Origin: CBDDLD01 sp965230605
GTDB taxonomy: Bacteria > Bacteroidota > Bacteroidia > Flavobacteriales > Flavobacteriaceae
Direction of reading: 5' to 3'
NCBI GenBank assembly: GCA_965230605.1
Contig: CBDDLD010000004.1
Location: 3,100,001 to 3,164,000, forward strand
DNA: 64,000 bases
Of the stretch, positions 43,017 to 51,789 are shown one piece after another. The position numbers were made by a program, and so were the translations under genes. The notes under the pieces are model-generated. The model saw only the letters and a program-made list of their open reading frames with translations. It was not told where the DNA came from and made no database searches. The stretch's first letter is position 1, and each line of letters begins with the position of its first letter.

Positions 43017-44465
43017 ATGAGTAAATACACTGAAGATGATTTAAGAGAAGAGTTAAAAACCAAAGAGTACGAATATGGTTTTTATACAGATATTGAATCT
43101 GAAACTTTCCCAAAGGGCCTTAATGAAGATATTGTAAAAGCTATCTCAAAAAAGAAAGAAGAGCCAGAGTGGATGACCGAATGGCGTCTTGAAGCATTTA
43201 GAGCATGGCAAAAAATGATAGAACCAGAATGGGCAAATGTGCATTATCAAAAACCTGACTTTCAAGGTATTTCATATTATTCAGCACCAAATAGCAAGCC
43301 TAAATATGATAGCTTGGATGAAGTAGACCCAGAGCTATTAGCAACATTTGATAAACTAGGAATCTCACTAGACGAACAAAAAAAATTAGCCGGTGTTGCC
43401 ATGGACGTTGTTGTAGACTCAGTTTCTGTGGCTACAACCTTCAAAAAAACACTAGCAGAAAAAGGTATTATCTTCTGTTCTATTAGTGAAGCTATTCAAG
43501 AACATCCTGAGCTGGTAAAAAAATATATTGGTACAGTAGTGCCGCGAAAAGATAATTTTTATGCAGCCCTAAACAGTGCCGTTTTTAGTGATGGTAGTTT
43601 CTGTTACATTCCAAAAGGGGTAAAATGTCCGATGGAACTTTCTACGTATTTTAGAATCAACCAGGCAGGAACGGGACAATTCGAAAGAACTTTAGTTATT
43701 GCCGATGAAGGGAGCTATGTCAGTTATTTAGAAGGTTGTACTGCACCTATGCGCGATGAGAATCAATTACATGCTGCTGTTGTAGAACTTATTGCACTAG
43801 AAAATGCTGAAATAAAGTATTCTACTGTTCAAAATTGGTATCCTGGAAATGCTGAAGGTAAGGGTGGCGTTTTCAATTTTGTTACTAAGCGCGGTCTATG
43901 TGAAAAACACGCTAAAATCTCTTGGACTCAAGTAGAAACAGGAAGTGCTGTTACCTGGAAATACCCTTCTTGTGTTCTTAAAGGGGACCATTCAGTAGGA
44001 GAATTTTATTCTATTGCAGTCACTAATAATTTCCAACAAGCAGACACCGGGACTAAAATGATTCACCTTGGTAAAAACACTAAGTCTACCATAATATCTA
44101 AAGGTATTTCTGCAGGGAAATCACAAAATAGTTACAGAGGTTTAGTGCAGATAGGCTCTAGGGCAGAAAATGCAAGAAACTTTTCTCAATGTGACAGCTT
44201 GCTTATGGGAAATGAATGTGGTGCACATACTTTCCCATACATAGAAGCTAAAAATAAATCTGCTCAAATTGAGCACGAAGCAACTACTAGTAAAATTGGA
44301 GAAGATCAGATCTTTTACTGTAATCAAAGAGGAATAGATACCGAAAAAGCTATTGCATTAATTGTCAATGGTTTTAGTAAAGAAGTCTTAAATAAACTTC
44401 CAATGGAATTTGCTGTAGAAGCACAAAAATTATTAGAAATCAGTTTAGAAGGTTCAGTCGGATAA
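43017..44465 (+). CDS. sufB: Fe-S cluster assembly scaffold subunit SufB
   Basis: 482 residues, standard length. Family segments include KGVKCPMELSTYFRIN, SYVSYLEGCTAPMRDENQLHAAVVEL, AEIKYSTVQNWYPG and the C-terminal SQCDSLLMGNECGAHTFPYIE and HEATTSKIGEDQIFYC. Assembles nascent clusters as part of SufBC2D in the cytoplasm. Confidence 0.97.
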   Translation: MSKYTEDDLREELKTKEYEYGFYTDIESETFPKGLNEDIVKAISKKKEEPEWMTEWRLEAFRAWQKMIEPEWANVHYQKPDFQGISYYSAPNSKPKYDSLDEVDPELLATFDKLGISLDEQKKLAGVAMDVVVDSVSVATTFKKTLAEKGIIFCSISEAIQEHPELVKKYIGTVVPRKDNFYAALNSAVFSDGSFCYIPKGVKCPMELSTYFRINQAGTGQFERTLVIADEGSYVSYLEGCTAPMRDENQLHAAVVELIALENAEIKYSTVQNWYPGNAEGKGGVFNFVTKRGLCEKHAKISWTQVETGSAVTWKYPSCVLKGDHSVGEFYSIAVTNNFQQADTGTKMIHLGKNTKSTIISKGISAGKSQNSYRGLVQIGSRAENARNFSQCDSLLMGNECGAHTFPYIEAKNKSAQIEHEATTSKIGEDQIFYCNQRGIDTEKAIALIVNGFSKEVLNKLPMEFAVEAQKLLEISLEGSVG

Positions 44466-44476
44466 AAGCATATTAT

Positions 44477-44887
44477 ATGAAAAAAACAGTTCTTCTTCTT
44501 GTTATTACTTTATCATTTTTGTCTTGCAAAAATGATGCTAGCACTCAAGTTAATACTACTGAAGCTAGTTCAAAATCCTATGATCAAAACGATGGTTTAA
44601 TAACCATGAGAGGAGATTTTATATACGATGAAGCTCAAAATGCTGCTGTATTAAGTACTCCAAATGACATTTATGGTGTTGTGATAGATGATAAAATGAA
44701 AGCGCTTAATGCAGAGGTTATACGTTTCAAAAAAGAAAAGACAGATATGGTTCCTGTAACTGTCAGAGTGAGGCGTTTTGAAAGTGGTGAAGAAAACACC
44801 TGGAAATACAGAGTAGAAATTAAAGAGATATTGAAGGTTGAAGCTCCAGCCGAGAATAAAGGTGATGTTATAAAATTATCAAACTAA
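44477..44887 (+). CDS. Hypothetical lipoprotein inside the suf operon
   Basis: 136 residues. Leader with lipobox SFLSC (Cys17). Mature domain GLITMRGDFIYDEAQNAAVLSTPNDIYGVVIDDKM... is a small beta domain ending with a strand pair (VRVRRFESGEENTWKYRVEI). No family recognised. Eleven bases after sufB and 4 bases before sufC, in frame with neither, so it is a genuine insertion in the operon. Confidence 0.7.
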   Translation: MKKTVLLLVITLSFLSCKNDASTQVNTTEASSKSYDQNDGLITMRGDFIYDEAQNAAVLSTPNDIYGVVIDDKMKALNAEVIRFKKEKTDMVPVTVRVRRFESGEENTWKYRVEIKEILKVEAPAENKGDVIKLSN

Positions 44888-44891
44888 AAAC

Positions 44892-45644
44892 ATGTTAAAG
44901 ATTAATAACTTACACGCCAGTGTAGAGGATAAAAGCATATTAAGAGGTATTAACTTAGAAGTTAAGCCCGGAGAAGTTCATGCTATTATGGGTCCTAATG
45001 GATCAGGTAAAAGTACCTTAGCTTCAGTAATTGCCGGAAAAGAAGAATATGAAGTAGAAGAAGGAGAAATTTTACTTGAGGGCGAAAATATAGATGAGCT
45101 GGCAGCAGAAGAGCGTGCTCACAAAGGCATCTTCTTATCATTCCAGTATCCGGTTGAAATTCCTGGGGTTAGTGTTACTAATTTCATGAAGACAGCCATT
45201 AATGAAACTCGAAAAGCAAAAGGTCTTGAAGATATGCCGGCCAACGAGATGCTTAAACTCATTCGAGAGAAATCAGAACTGTTAGAAATTGATAGAAAGT
45301 TCTTATCGCGCTCACTTAATGAAGGATTCTCTGGTGGAGAAAAGAAACGTAATGAAATCTTTCAAATGGCAATGTTAGAACCTAAGTTAGCCATCTTAGA
45401 CGAAACTGATTCCGGATTAGATATTGATGCATTACGTATTGTAGCTAATGGTGTAAATAAGTTAAAGAGTAAGGATAATGCTGTTATTGTTATTACACAT
45501 TACCAACGTTTATTAGATCATATAGTTCCGGATTATGTTCATGTGCTTCATAATGGTAGAATTGTAAAATCTGGCCCAAAAGAGTTAGCTCACGAACTGG
45601 AAGCTAAAGGTTACGATTGGATTAAAGAAGAAGTAAATGCCTAA
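44892..45644 (+). CDS. sufC: Fe-S assembly ATPase SufC
   Basis: 250 residues, ABC ATPase. Walker A GPNGSGKST, ABC signature region NEGFSGGEKKRNEIFQ, Walker B LAILDETDSGLDIDAL and H-loop VIVITHYQR. Drives SufB-SufD conformational change for cluster assembly. Overlaps sufD by 8 bases. Confidence 0.97.
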   Translation: MLKINNLHASVEDKSILRGINLEVKPGEVHAIMGPNGSGKSTLASVIAGKEEYEVEEGEILLEGENIDELAAEERAHKGIFLSFQYPVEIPGVSVTNFMKTAINETRKAKGLEDMPANEMLKLIREKSELLEIDRKFLSRSLNEGFSGGEKKRNEIFQMAMLEPKLAILDETDSGLDIDALRIVANGVNKLKSKDNAVIVITHYQRLLDHIVPDYVHVLHNGRIVKSGPKELAHELEAKGYDWIKEEVNA

Positions 45645-46962
45645 CACCATGGATCTAAAGGAAAAATTAGTCTCTTCTTTTTTAGCTTTTGAAAATACTG
45701 TAGACGTAGATTCACCAATCCACGACATCAGAATTGAAGCTATAAAAGCTTTTGAAGATCAAGGCTTCCCGTCTAAGAAACAAGAAGCATGGAAGTATAC
45801 GTCTTTAAACACTATACTTAAACATGATTACAGTGTTTTTCCTAAACATGAAAATGCTTTAGATTACAAAGACGTTAAGAAGTATTTTATTCATGATATT
45901 GATAGCTACAAGATCGTATTTGTAGATGGTAGATACTCATCGCATTTATCCCAAACTACGCATGACGGTATCGATGTTTGTCTAATGTCAGCAGCACTAA
46001 CAAAGACAAAATACCGTTTAGTTATAGAAAATTATTTCAATAAGATTGCTCAAAAAGATGGATTATCTTCATTGAATACTGCGTTTTCTAATGAAGGAGC
46101 ATACATCCATATTCCGAAAAACAAGCTTGTAGAAAAACCTATTCAGGTGATTCATTTTTCAACAGGAAATGAATCAGCCTTAATGCTACAGCCAAGAAAT
46201 TTAATCGTGGTTGGTGAGAACTCTCATGTTCAGATTATTGAACGACACCAGAGCTTAACAGACAATCCTATTTTAACGAATAGTGTTACTGAAATCTTCG
46301 CTAATAAAAGAGCTATTATAGATTATTATAAAGTTCAAAATGATCATAGTAATGCCTCTTTAATAGACAATACATTTATCAAGCAAAAGCAAGAAAGTAT
46401 AGCAAAAGTACATACCTTTTCTTTTGGCGGTAAGCTTACTCGTAATAATCTTAACTTTTATCAGCATGGGGAGCGTATAGACTCTACAATGAAGGGGATA
46501 ACTGTTATTGGCGATAAACAACACGTAGACCACAACACCTTGGTGCATCACATAGAACCTAACTGTGAAAGCCACCAAGACTATAAGGGTATTTTTGATG
46601 ATAATGCTACCGGTGTTTTCAATGGAAAAGTAGTTGTTGAAAAAGAAGCTCAAAAAACAAATGCCTTTCAGGCTAATAATAACATATTAGTTAGTGACAA
46701 AGCAGCTATCAACACAAAACCTCAGCTCGAAATTTTTGCTGACGATGTAAAATGCTCCCATGGTTGTACTATAGGTCAACTAGATGAAAGTGCATTATTC
46801 TATCTGAGATCTAGAGGTATTCCTGAAAAGGAAGCCAAAGCATTGCTCATGTTCGCATTCAGTAATAATGTATTAGATTCCGTGAAGATTCCTGAAATTA
46901 AAGCAAGAATTACTAAGATTTTAGCTAACAAATTAGGTGTAAATATAGGTTTCGACCTGTAA
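45637..46962 (+). CDS. sufD: Fe-S assembly protein SufD
   Basis: 441 residues, SufB paralogue lacking the scaffold cysteines. Contains FSNEGAYIHIPKNK, PRNLIVVGENSHVQIIERHQS, LVHHIEPNCESHQDYKGIFD and the C-terminal CSHGCTIGQLDESALFYLRSRGI. Start at 45637 (MPNT...) overlaps the sufC stop; ATG at 45649 is a possible alternative. Confidence 0.95.
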   Translation: MPNTMDLKEKLVSSFLAFENTVDVDSPIHDIRIEAIKAFEDQGFPSKKQEAWKYTSLNTILKHDYSVFPKHENALDYKDVKKYFIHDIDSYKIVFVDGRYSSHLSQTTHDGIDVCLMSAALTKTKYRLVIENYFNKIAQKDGLSSLNTAFSNEGAYIHIPKNKLVEKPIQVIHFSTGNESALMLQPRNLIVVGENSHVQIIERHQSLTDNPILTNSVTEIFANKRAIIDYYKVQNDHSNASLIDNTFIKQKQESIAKVHTFSFGGKLTRNNLNFYQHGERIDSTMKGITVIGDKQHVDHNTLVHHIEPNCESHQDYKGIFDDNATGVFNGKVVVEKEAQKTNAFQANNNILVSDKAAINTKPQLEIFADDVKCSHGCTIGQLDESALFYLRSRGIPEKEAKALLMFAFSNNVLDSVKIPEIKARITKILANKLGVNIGFDL

Positions 46963-46972
46963 AAAAAGTGCA

Positions 46973-48199
46973 TTGACAAATACAGAGCTCGATATATCAG
47001 TTATAAGAAAAGATTTTCCAATACTCCAAAGAGAAGTTAACGGGAAACCTCTGGTATATTTTGATAATGCTGCAACTTCTCAAACACCTCAAATAGTTAT
47101 TGATACTATTGTAGATTACTACAGTAATTACAACGCAAACATACACCGAGGTGTGCATGCACTTAGTCAAGAGGCAACTGATGCTTACGAACAAGCTCGT
47201 ATTAAAATTCAAAAGCATTTTAACGCAAAACATCCGCATGAGATTATATATACTTCAGGAACTACTCATGGCATCAATTTGATAGCGAATGGATTTTCAT
47301 CATTATTAAAGCCAGAAGATGAAGTATTAGTCTCAGCTTTAGAGCATCATAGCAATATTGTCCCTTGGCAAATGTTATGTGAACGTACAGGTTCAAAACT
47401 AAAGGTTATCCCTATGAATACTGATGGGGAGTTAATACTTTCTGAATTTGATGCATTACTGAACGACAATACAAAGCTCATTTTTGTAAATCATATATCT
47501 AATGCTTTAGGGACCATAAATCCTATAAAGTACATTATCGATAATGCACATCAATATGGTGCTGCGGTTCTTATTGATGGTGCTCAGGCATGTCCACATC
47601 TTAAGCCAGACCTACAAGCTTTAGATGTTGATTTTTATGTGGCTTCGGCTCACAAGATGTGTGGCCCTACTGGAATGGGAATGCTCTATGGAAAAGAAGC
47701 TTGGTTAAATAAGCTTCCACCCTACCAAGGCGGAGGAGAAATGATTTCTGAAGTCACTTTTGAAAAAACTACTTATGCAGATTTACCTCATAAGTTTGAA
47801 GCAGGAACTCCAAACATTTGTGGAGGAATTGCTTTTGGAGCTGCTGTAGATTATATGAATGCCATTGGTTTTGATGCCATTGCTGCGTATGAACATGAAT
47901 TGTTAGAACACGCCACACAACAGCTTTCCGAAATTGAAGGACTTAGAATATATGGAACTTCAGAATATAAAACATCCGTCATATCCTTCAACGTAAATGA
48001 TATTCACCCGTACGATATTGGTACTATTTTAGACAAAATGGGAATAGCAGTTCGTACAGGACATCATTGTGCGCAACCCATAATGGACTTCTATAATATC
48101 CCCGGGACAATAAGAGCTTCTTTTGCGTTCTATAATACAAAAGAAGAAATAGACCTTATGGTTTCTGCGCTTAAAAAGGCCATCTTAATGTTGTCGTAA
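46973..48199 (+). CDS. sufS: Cysteine desulfurase SufS
   Basis: 408 residues, PLP-dependent class V aminotransferase. PLP lysine in ASAHKMCGPTGMG, catalytic cysteine in VRTGHHCAQP, N-terminal VYFDNAATSQTP. Start codon is TTG at 46973, 10 bases after sufD. Supplies sulfur from cysteine to SufE and SufB. Confidence 0.96.
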   Translation: MTNTELDISVIRKDFPILQREVNGKPLVYFDNAATSQTPQIVIDTIVDYYSNYNANIHRGVHALSQEATDAYEQARIKIQKHFNAKHPHEIIYTSGTTHGINLIANGFSSLLKPEDEVLVSALEHHSNIVPWQMLCERTGSKLKVIPMNTDGELILSEFDALLNDNTKLIFVNHISNALGTINPIKYIIDNAHQYGAAVLIDGAQACPHLKPDLQALDVDFYVASAHKMCGPTGMGMLYGKEAWLNKLPPYQGGGEMISEVTFEKTTYADLPHKFEAGTPNICGGIAFGAAVDYMNAIGFDAIAAYEHELLEHATQQLSEIEGLRIYGTSEYKTSVISFNVNDIHPYDIGTILDKMGIAVRTGHHCAQPIMDFYNIPGTIRASFAFYNTKEEIDLMVSALKKAILMLS

Positions 48200-48232
48200 A
48201 TTTTAATACATTTACGATATTAATAAAATCCT

Positions 48233-48856
48233 ATGCAAAAACATTTTCTTTTATACCTGCTTGTATTAGTGGTATTCTCATCTTGTTCTAAAGATAAAAT
48301 CATTGAAGCTAATGTTTATAGTAAATTGGTGAGTTGTGAAGACGCTTCCATAGCCAATTGTCTTGAAATAAAAATTACAGATTCTGAAGATCGGATCACA
48401 ATTCCGAATGATATCGAAGGCTTCAACTTTGAGGAAGGTTACAACTATAAATTACAATTAGCTTATAATGAAAAAACTAATACCTATAACCTATCTAAAG
48501 TTATTAGTAAGGAGAAAGTTGCTGAAGATATCAGACTAAGAACATGGATAGTAACTAGCATAGGTGACATTAGTAATTTTAAAGAGCCTCCTTTCCTCAA
48601 ATTCTCTCCAACAAGCAGTACGTTTAAAGGGTATGCCGGATGTAACAATTTCAATGGTAAAGTGGTTTTTAAAAACTACGATGTAGAGATCGGTGATATT
48701 ATAATGACAAAAAAAGTATGCCCATATAATGACGTAGAACAGGAATTGACAAATGCCTTGCAAAAAACAAAAAGATATGATGTGGTTAATGGCATCTTGC
48801 ATTTTTATTCTGAACATGGGGGTCTTGTAATGACTTTTAAAACAGAAGACAAATAA
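48233..48856 (+). CDS. META-domain lipoprotein with DUF4377-like N-terminal part
   Basis: 207 residues. Lipobox VVFSSC (Cys19). Residues about 25-90 resemble DUF4377 (VSCEDASIANCLEIKI, FNFEEGYNYKLQLAY). Residues about 100-205 are a META/HslJ domain (RTWIVTSIGD, GYAGCNNFNGKVVF, MTKKVCPY and FYSEHGGLVMTF). META domains occur in heat-induced or stress-linked envelope proteins. Lies in the suf cluster after sufS; no Fe-S role known. Confidence 0.8.
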   Translation: MQKHFLLYLLVLVVFSSCSKDKIIEANVYSKLVSCEDASIANCLEIKITDSEDRITIPNDIEGFNFEEGYNYKLQLAYNEKTNTYNLSKVISKEKVAEDIRLRTWIVTSIGDISNFKEPPFLKFSPTSSTFKGYAGCNNFNGKVVFKNYDVEIGDIIMTKKVCPYNDVEQELTNALQKTKRYDVVNGILHFYSEHGGLVMTFKTEDK

Positions 48857-48903
48857 ATTTTGGTCTCATTTTTGGTGTTCAATTTCTAATAAATAGACAA
48901 CCC

Positions 48904-49383
48904 ATGAAAATATTACTCAGCATATTAGTAATTATGTTTTCAGCTAAAGAGTGTAAAAGTTCAAAAGAACAAGCTTTAGAGGAGGACAATGCAAGAAATA
49001 CTGAATTTGTAGATCAATCTGATGTAAAAATAACATACCAGGCATTATCTCGTGGTGCCTTCGAATATATATGTATTTCTAAAGATACTGTGCATATATC
49101 AACAGACAGGTCTTTAAAAAAAGTAACTTCTTACAGCTGTGATAAGAATGACTGGAGGGCTATCTCTGATTTGTTAAAAGATGTAGATATAAATTCTTTT
49201 TCCTCACTTAAAGCACCAACAGATAAGCGCCTTTTTGACGGAGCTCCGCATGCCACTTTGAAACTCGCAACAGGAAGTGATGAAATTAGTACGCCTACCT
49301 TCGATCATGGCCACCCTCCAAAGGCTATAGAAGAATTAGTTAATAAAGTGTTATCCATCAAAGAAAACCTGTCTAAAAACTAG
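48904..49383 (+). CDS. Hypothetical secreted protein or lipoprotein
   Basis: 159 residues. Short leader MKILLSILVIMFSAKEC, whose cysteine is preceded by Glu, so lipidation is doubtful. The mature part has a beta-alpha pattern with two cysteines (YICISKD, SYSCDKNDW) and ends helical (KAIEELVNKVLSIKENL). No family recognised. Part of the suf cluster by position. Confidence 0.65.
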   Translation: MKILLSILVIMFSAKECKSSKEQALEEDNARNTEFVDQSDVKITYQALSRGAFEYICISKDTVHISTDRSLKKVTSYSCDKNDWRAISDLLKDVDINSFSSLKAPTDKRLFDGAPHATLKLATGSDEISTPTFDHGHPPKAIEELVNKVLSIKENLSKN

Positions 49384-49391
49384 AGATATCG

Positions 49392-49399
49392 TATTTTTG
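49392..49399 (+). promoter_or_regulatory. Possible internal promoter before sufE
   Basis: TATTTTTG, an exact TAnnTTTG match, 15 bases before the sufE ATG. No matching -33. Confidence 0.45.
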
Positions 49400-49414
49400 T
49401 AAAAAATAATAGCT

Positions 49415-49837
49415 ATGTCTATAGAGGCTATACAAAATGAGATTATTGACGAGTTTTCAATGTTTGACAATTGGGAAGATCGCTATCAATATATGATTGA
49501 TCTTGGGAAGTCACTTCCGCTTATAGATCCAAAGTACAAAACTGAAGATCATATCATTAAAGGTTGTCAGAGTAAGGTCTGGGTGCATGCAGATATGGAA
49601 GATGATAAAATAATGTTCACTGCAGATAGCGATGCTATTATTACCAAAGGTATCATCGCAATTTTAATTAGAGTATTTTCCGATCAACATCCAAAAGACA
49701 TTATTGACGCTGACACCAATTTTATTGACGAGATTGGTTTAAAAGAGCATCTATCCCCAACTCGAGCTAATGGATTGGTAAGTATGATCAAGCAATTAAA
49801 ATTATACGCTATAGCGTATCAAACGCAATTAAATTAG
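49415..49837 (+). CDS. sufE: Sulfur acceptor protein SufE
   Basis: 140 residues. N-terminal EIIDEFSMFDNWEDRYQYMIDLGKSLP and the catalytic Cys in IIKGCQSKVWVHA, both canonical. It takes persulfide sulfur from SufS. Followed 1 base later by the DUF59 gene. Confidence 0.95.
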   Translation: MSIEAIQNEIIDEFSMFDNWEDRYQYMIDLGKSLPLIDPKYKTEDHIIKGCQSKVWVHADMEDDKIMFTADSDAIITKGIIAILIRVFSDQHPKDIIDADTNFIDEIGLKEHLSPTRANGLVSMIKQLKLYAIAYQTQLN

Positions 49838-49838
49838 A

Positions 49839-50165
49839 ATGACTGAAATCACAATAGATACAGAAGCATTAGGCGAAAAAATAGTTCGCGTATTAAAAAC
49901 CATATTCGATCCAGAAATCCCTGTGGATATTTATGAATTAGGACTCATCTATGACGTTTTTGTTAATGAAGATTATGATGTGAAAATCTTAATGACATTG
50001 ACAACGCCTAATTGTCCGGTTGCAGAAACTTTACCACTAGAAGTAGAAGAAAAAGTGAAGTCTATAAAAGACGTAAAAGACGCCGAAGTAGAAATTACTT
50101 TTGATCCGCCATGGTCTCAGGACTTAATGAGTGAAGAAGCTAAACTTGAATTAGGAATGTTATAA
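49839..50165 (+). CDS. sufT: DUF59/MIP18-family Fe-S assembly protein (SufT-like)
   Basis: 108 residues. Hallmarks: IFDPEIPVDIYELGLIYDV, LTTPNCPVAETLP with the conserved cysteine, and EITFDPPWSQDLMSEEA. SufT-type proteins help in Fe-S maturation. Placed between sufE and a DUF2480 gene in the cluster. Confidence 0.88.
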   Translation: MTEITIDTEALGEKIVRVLKTIFDPEIPVDIYELGLIYDVFVNEDYDVKILMTLTTPNCPVAETLPLEVEEKVKSIKDVKDAEVEITFDPPWSQDLMSEEAKLELGML

Positions 50166-50166
50166 A

Positions 50167-50676
50167 ATGGCTGAAGAAATTGTCAATAGAGTTGCCAACA
50201 GTAAATTAAAAGTCATTGACCTTGAAGAACTATATCCTGAAGGTCCTCGTACTAGCCTTGATATTAAAGATTGGCTTTATGAAGGTTTAGTTCTCAGAGA
50301 AAAAGACTTTAGAACATATGTTAGTGACTATGATTGGTCTCAATACAAGGGTACTTATGTTGCGTTGTACTGTTCTACAGATGCCATTATTCCCGATTGG
50401 GCTTACCTTCTAGTTGCCACTCATCTACAGCCTTATGCCAAATATTGCAGTATAGGAACTATAGAACAATTGAACACATTATTGTATAAAGATATCATAG
50501 CCAACATAAATGTGAGTGAGTATGAAGGTTTACCAACAATAATTAAAGGATGTGCTAATAAACCTGTACCCGATAATGCATTACTAATGCTTACACAAAA
50601 GCTTCAACCTGTGGCAAAATCTATAATGTATGGTGAAGCCTGTTCCGCAGTACCTTTATTTAAGAAAAAAGCATGA
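50167..50676 (+). CDS. DUF2480 family protein
   Basis: 169 residues. Features: VIDLEELYPEGPRTSLDIKDWL, LREKDFRTYV, YDWSQYKGTYVALYCSTDAIIPDWAY and the C-terminal GEACSAVPLFKKK. DUF2480 is uncharacterised and restricted to Bacteroidetes and relatives; it is commonly found next to suf genes. Cytoplasmic. Confidence 0.85.
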   Translation: MAEEIVNRVANSKLKVIDLEELYPEGPRTSLDIKDWLYEGLVLREKDFRTYVSDYDWSQYKGTYVALYCSTDAIIPDWAYLLVATHLQPYAKYCSIGTIEQLNTLLYKDIIANINVSEYEGLPTIIKGCANKPVPDNALLMLTQKLQPVAKSIMYGEACSAVPLFKKKA

Positions 50677-50678
50677 GG

Positions 50679-50700
50679 TTTGTGACTTTTAAATCACAAA
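50679..50700. other. Inverted repeat at the end of the suf cluster
   Basis: TTTGTGA-cttttaaa-TCACAAA right after the DUF2480 stop. It has no T tract, so a terminator role is uncertain. Confidence 0.4.
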
Positions 50701-50754
50701 TAGGTCTAATGAATGGATAGGAGGTTATCTTCGGCCTTAATTATCAAATTCAAT

Positions 50755-50762
50755 TATCTTTG
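50755..50762 (+). promoter_or_regulatory. -7 promoter element of the DUF3078 gene
   Basis: TATCTTTG, an exact TAnnTTTG match, 44 bases before the ATG. It suggests this gene is not strictly part of the suf operon. Confidence 0.55.
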
Positions 50763-50806
50763 TAACAAATTATCAACAACTATAAAACACTTAAAACTAA
50801 TTCATT

Positions 50807-51736
50807 ATGACTAAAAAGTTAGGATTAATCTTTATGTTCCTTTTTGCAATTGCTACAGGTTTTGCACAAACAAAAGAAGAGCTAGAAACTCAAAAAGCAG
50901 AGAAGCAATCACAAGCAGATGCTTTTCAGAAAGAAGCAGATGATATTCAAGCTCAAATTGATGCTTTACCAGGATGGCGCGTTGGTGCCTTTGGTACCAT
51001 TGGAGGTAGTATTTCAGGTTTCAATAATTGGTTTGCTCAAGGAGCACCTAATAACTCCTCTGGTAGTATTGGTTTTACGGTAAACGGATTTGCCAATAAA
51101 TTAGAAGATAAGTACTTCTGGAGAAATGCATTAAATCTTAACCTTAATTGGGTAAAATTAGACAATAAAGATATTGATACAGACAGCGATGATTTTGAAC
51201 CAACAACTGATGTATTTAATATTTCTACATTATACGGTAGAAAGCTAAGTGAAAAATGGGCTGTTTCTGGTTTAGCAGAATATAGAACAACTCTACTAAA
51301 CAACTTTAACGATCCTGGTTATTTAGATGTAGGTGTGGGTATGACATGGACGCCTCTGACAAATTTAATTGTCGTAATTCATCCTTTAAACTACAACTTT
51401 GTATTTAGTGATCAAGATGCCATTTTTGACTCTTCACTCGGGGCAAAAATAGTTGCTGACTATACGGCTAGTATTGGTGCTATAAATTTAAAATCTAACC
51501 TTTCTATGTTTCATAGTTATGAGACTTCTGACTTATCTAACTGGACATGGATTAACTCGTTTGGATATACCTTATGGAAAGCTATTGGTGTAGGATTTGA
51601 CTTCGGCTTAAGAAGCAACAAACAAGAGGCTTTAAATTATGCGATTAACACATTAGGGGATACCAATGCTACATTTGACAATGTTGACAATGACCTTCAA
51701 ACGTATTGGACTCTAGGATTGAGTTATAATTTTTAA
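50807..51736 (+). CDS. DUF3078 family outer membrane beta-barrel protein
   Basis: 309 residues. Signal peptide 1-21 (ATGFAQ), a short coiled coil (KEELETQKAEKQSQADAFQKE), a WRVGAFGTIGGSISGFNNWF motif, then a barrel with alternating strands ending YWTLGLSYNF, a classical outer-membrane terminus. DUF3078 proteins have no known function. Confidence 0.83.
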   Translation: MTKKLGLIFMFLFAIATGFAQTKEELETQKAEKQSQADAFQKEADDIQAQIDALPGWRVGAFGTIGGSISGFNNWFAQGAPNNSSGSIGFTVNGFANKLEDKYFWRNALNLNLNWVKLDNKDIDTDSDDFEPTTDVFNISTLYGRKLSEKWAVSGLAEYRTTLLNNFNDPGYLDVGVGMTWTPLTNLIVVIHPLNYNFVFSDQDAIFDSSLGAKIVADYTASIGAINLKSNLSMFHSYETSDLSNWTWINSFGYTLWKAIGVGFDFGLRSNKQEALNYAINTLGDTNATFDNVDNDLQTYWTLGLSYNF

Positions 51737-51763
51737 TACGTACCATTATATAAGATATAGAAA

Positions 51764-51786
51764 AGGGCGACATATTGTGTCGCCCT
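51764..51786. terminator. Bidirectional terminator between DUF3078 and hflX
   Basis: AGGGCGACA-tattg-TGTCGCCCT perfect stem; A run on the left and TGTTTT on the right serve the two converging genes. Confidence 0.88.
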
Positions 51787-51789
51787 GTT

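Noticed and set aside
50679..50700. Terminator at the end of the suf cluster
   Set aside because: The inverted repeat has no T tract on either side, so it is listed only as an inverted repeat.
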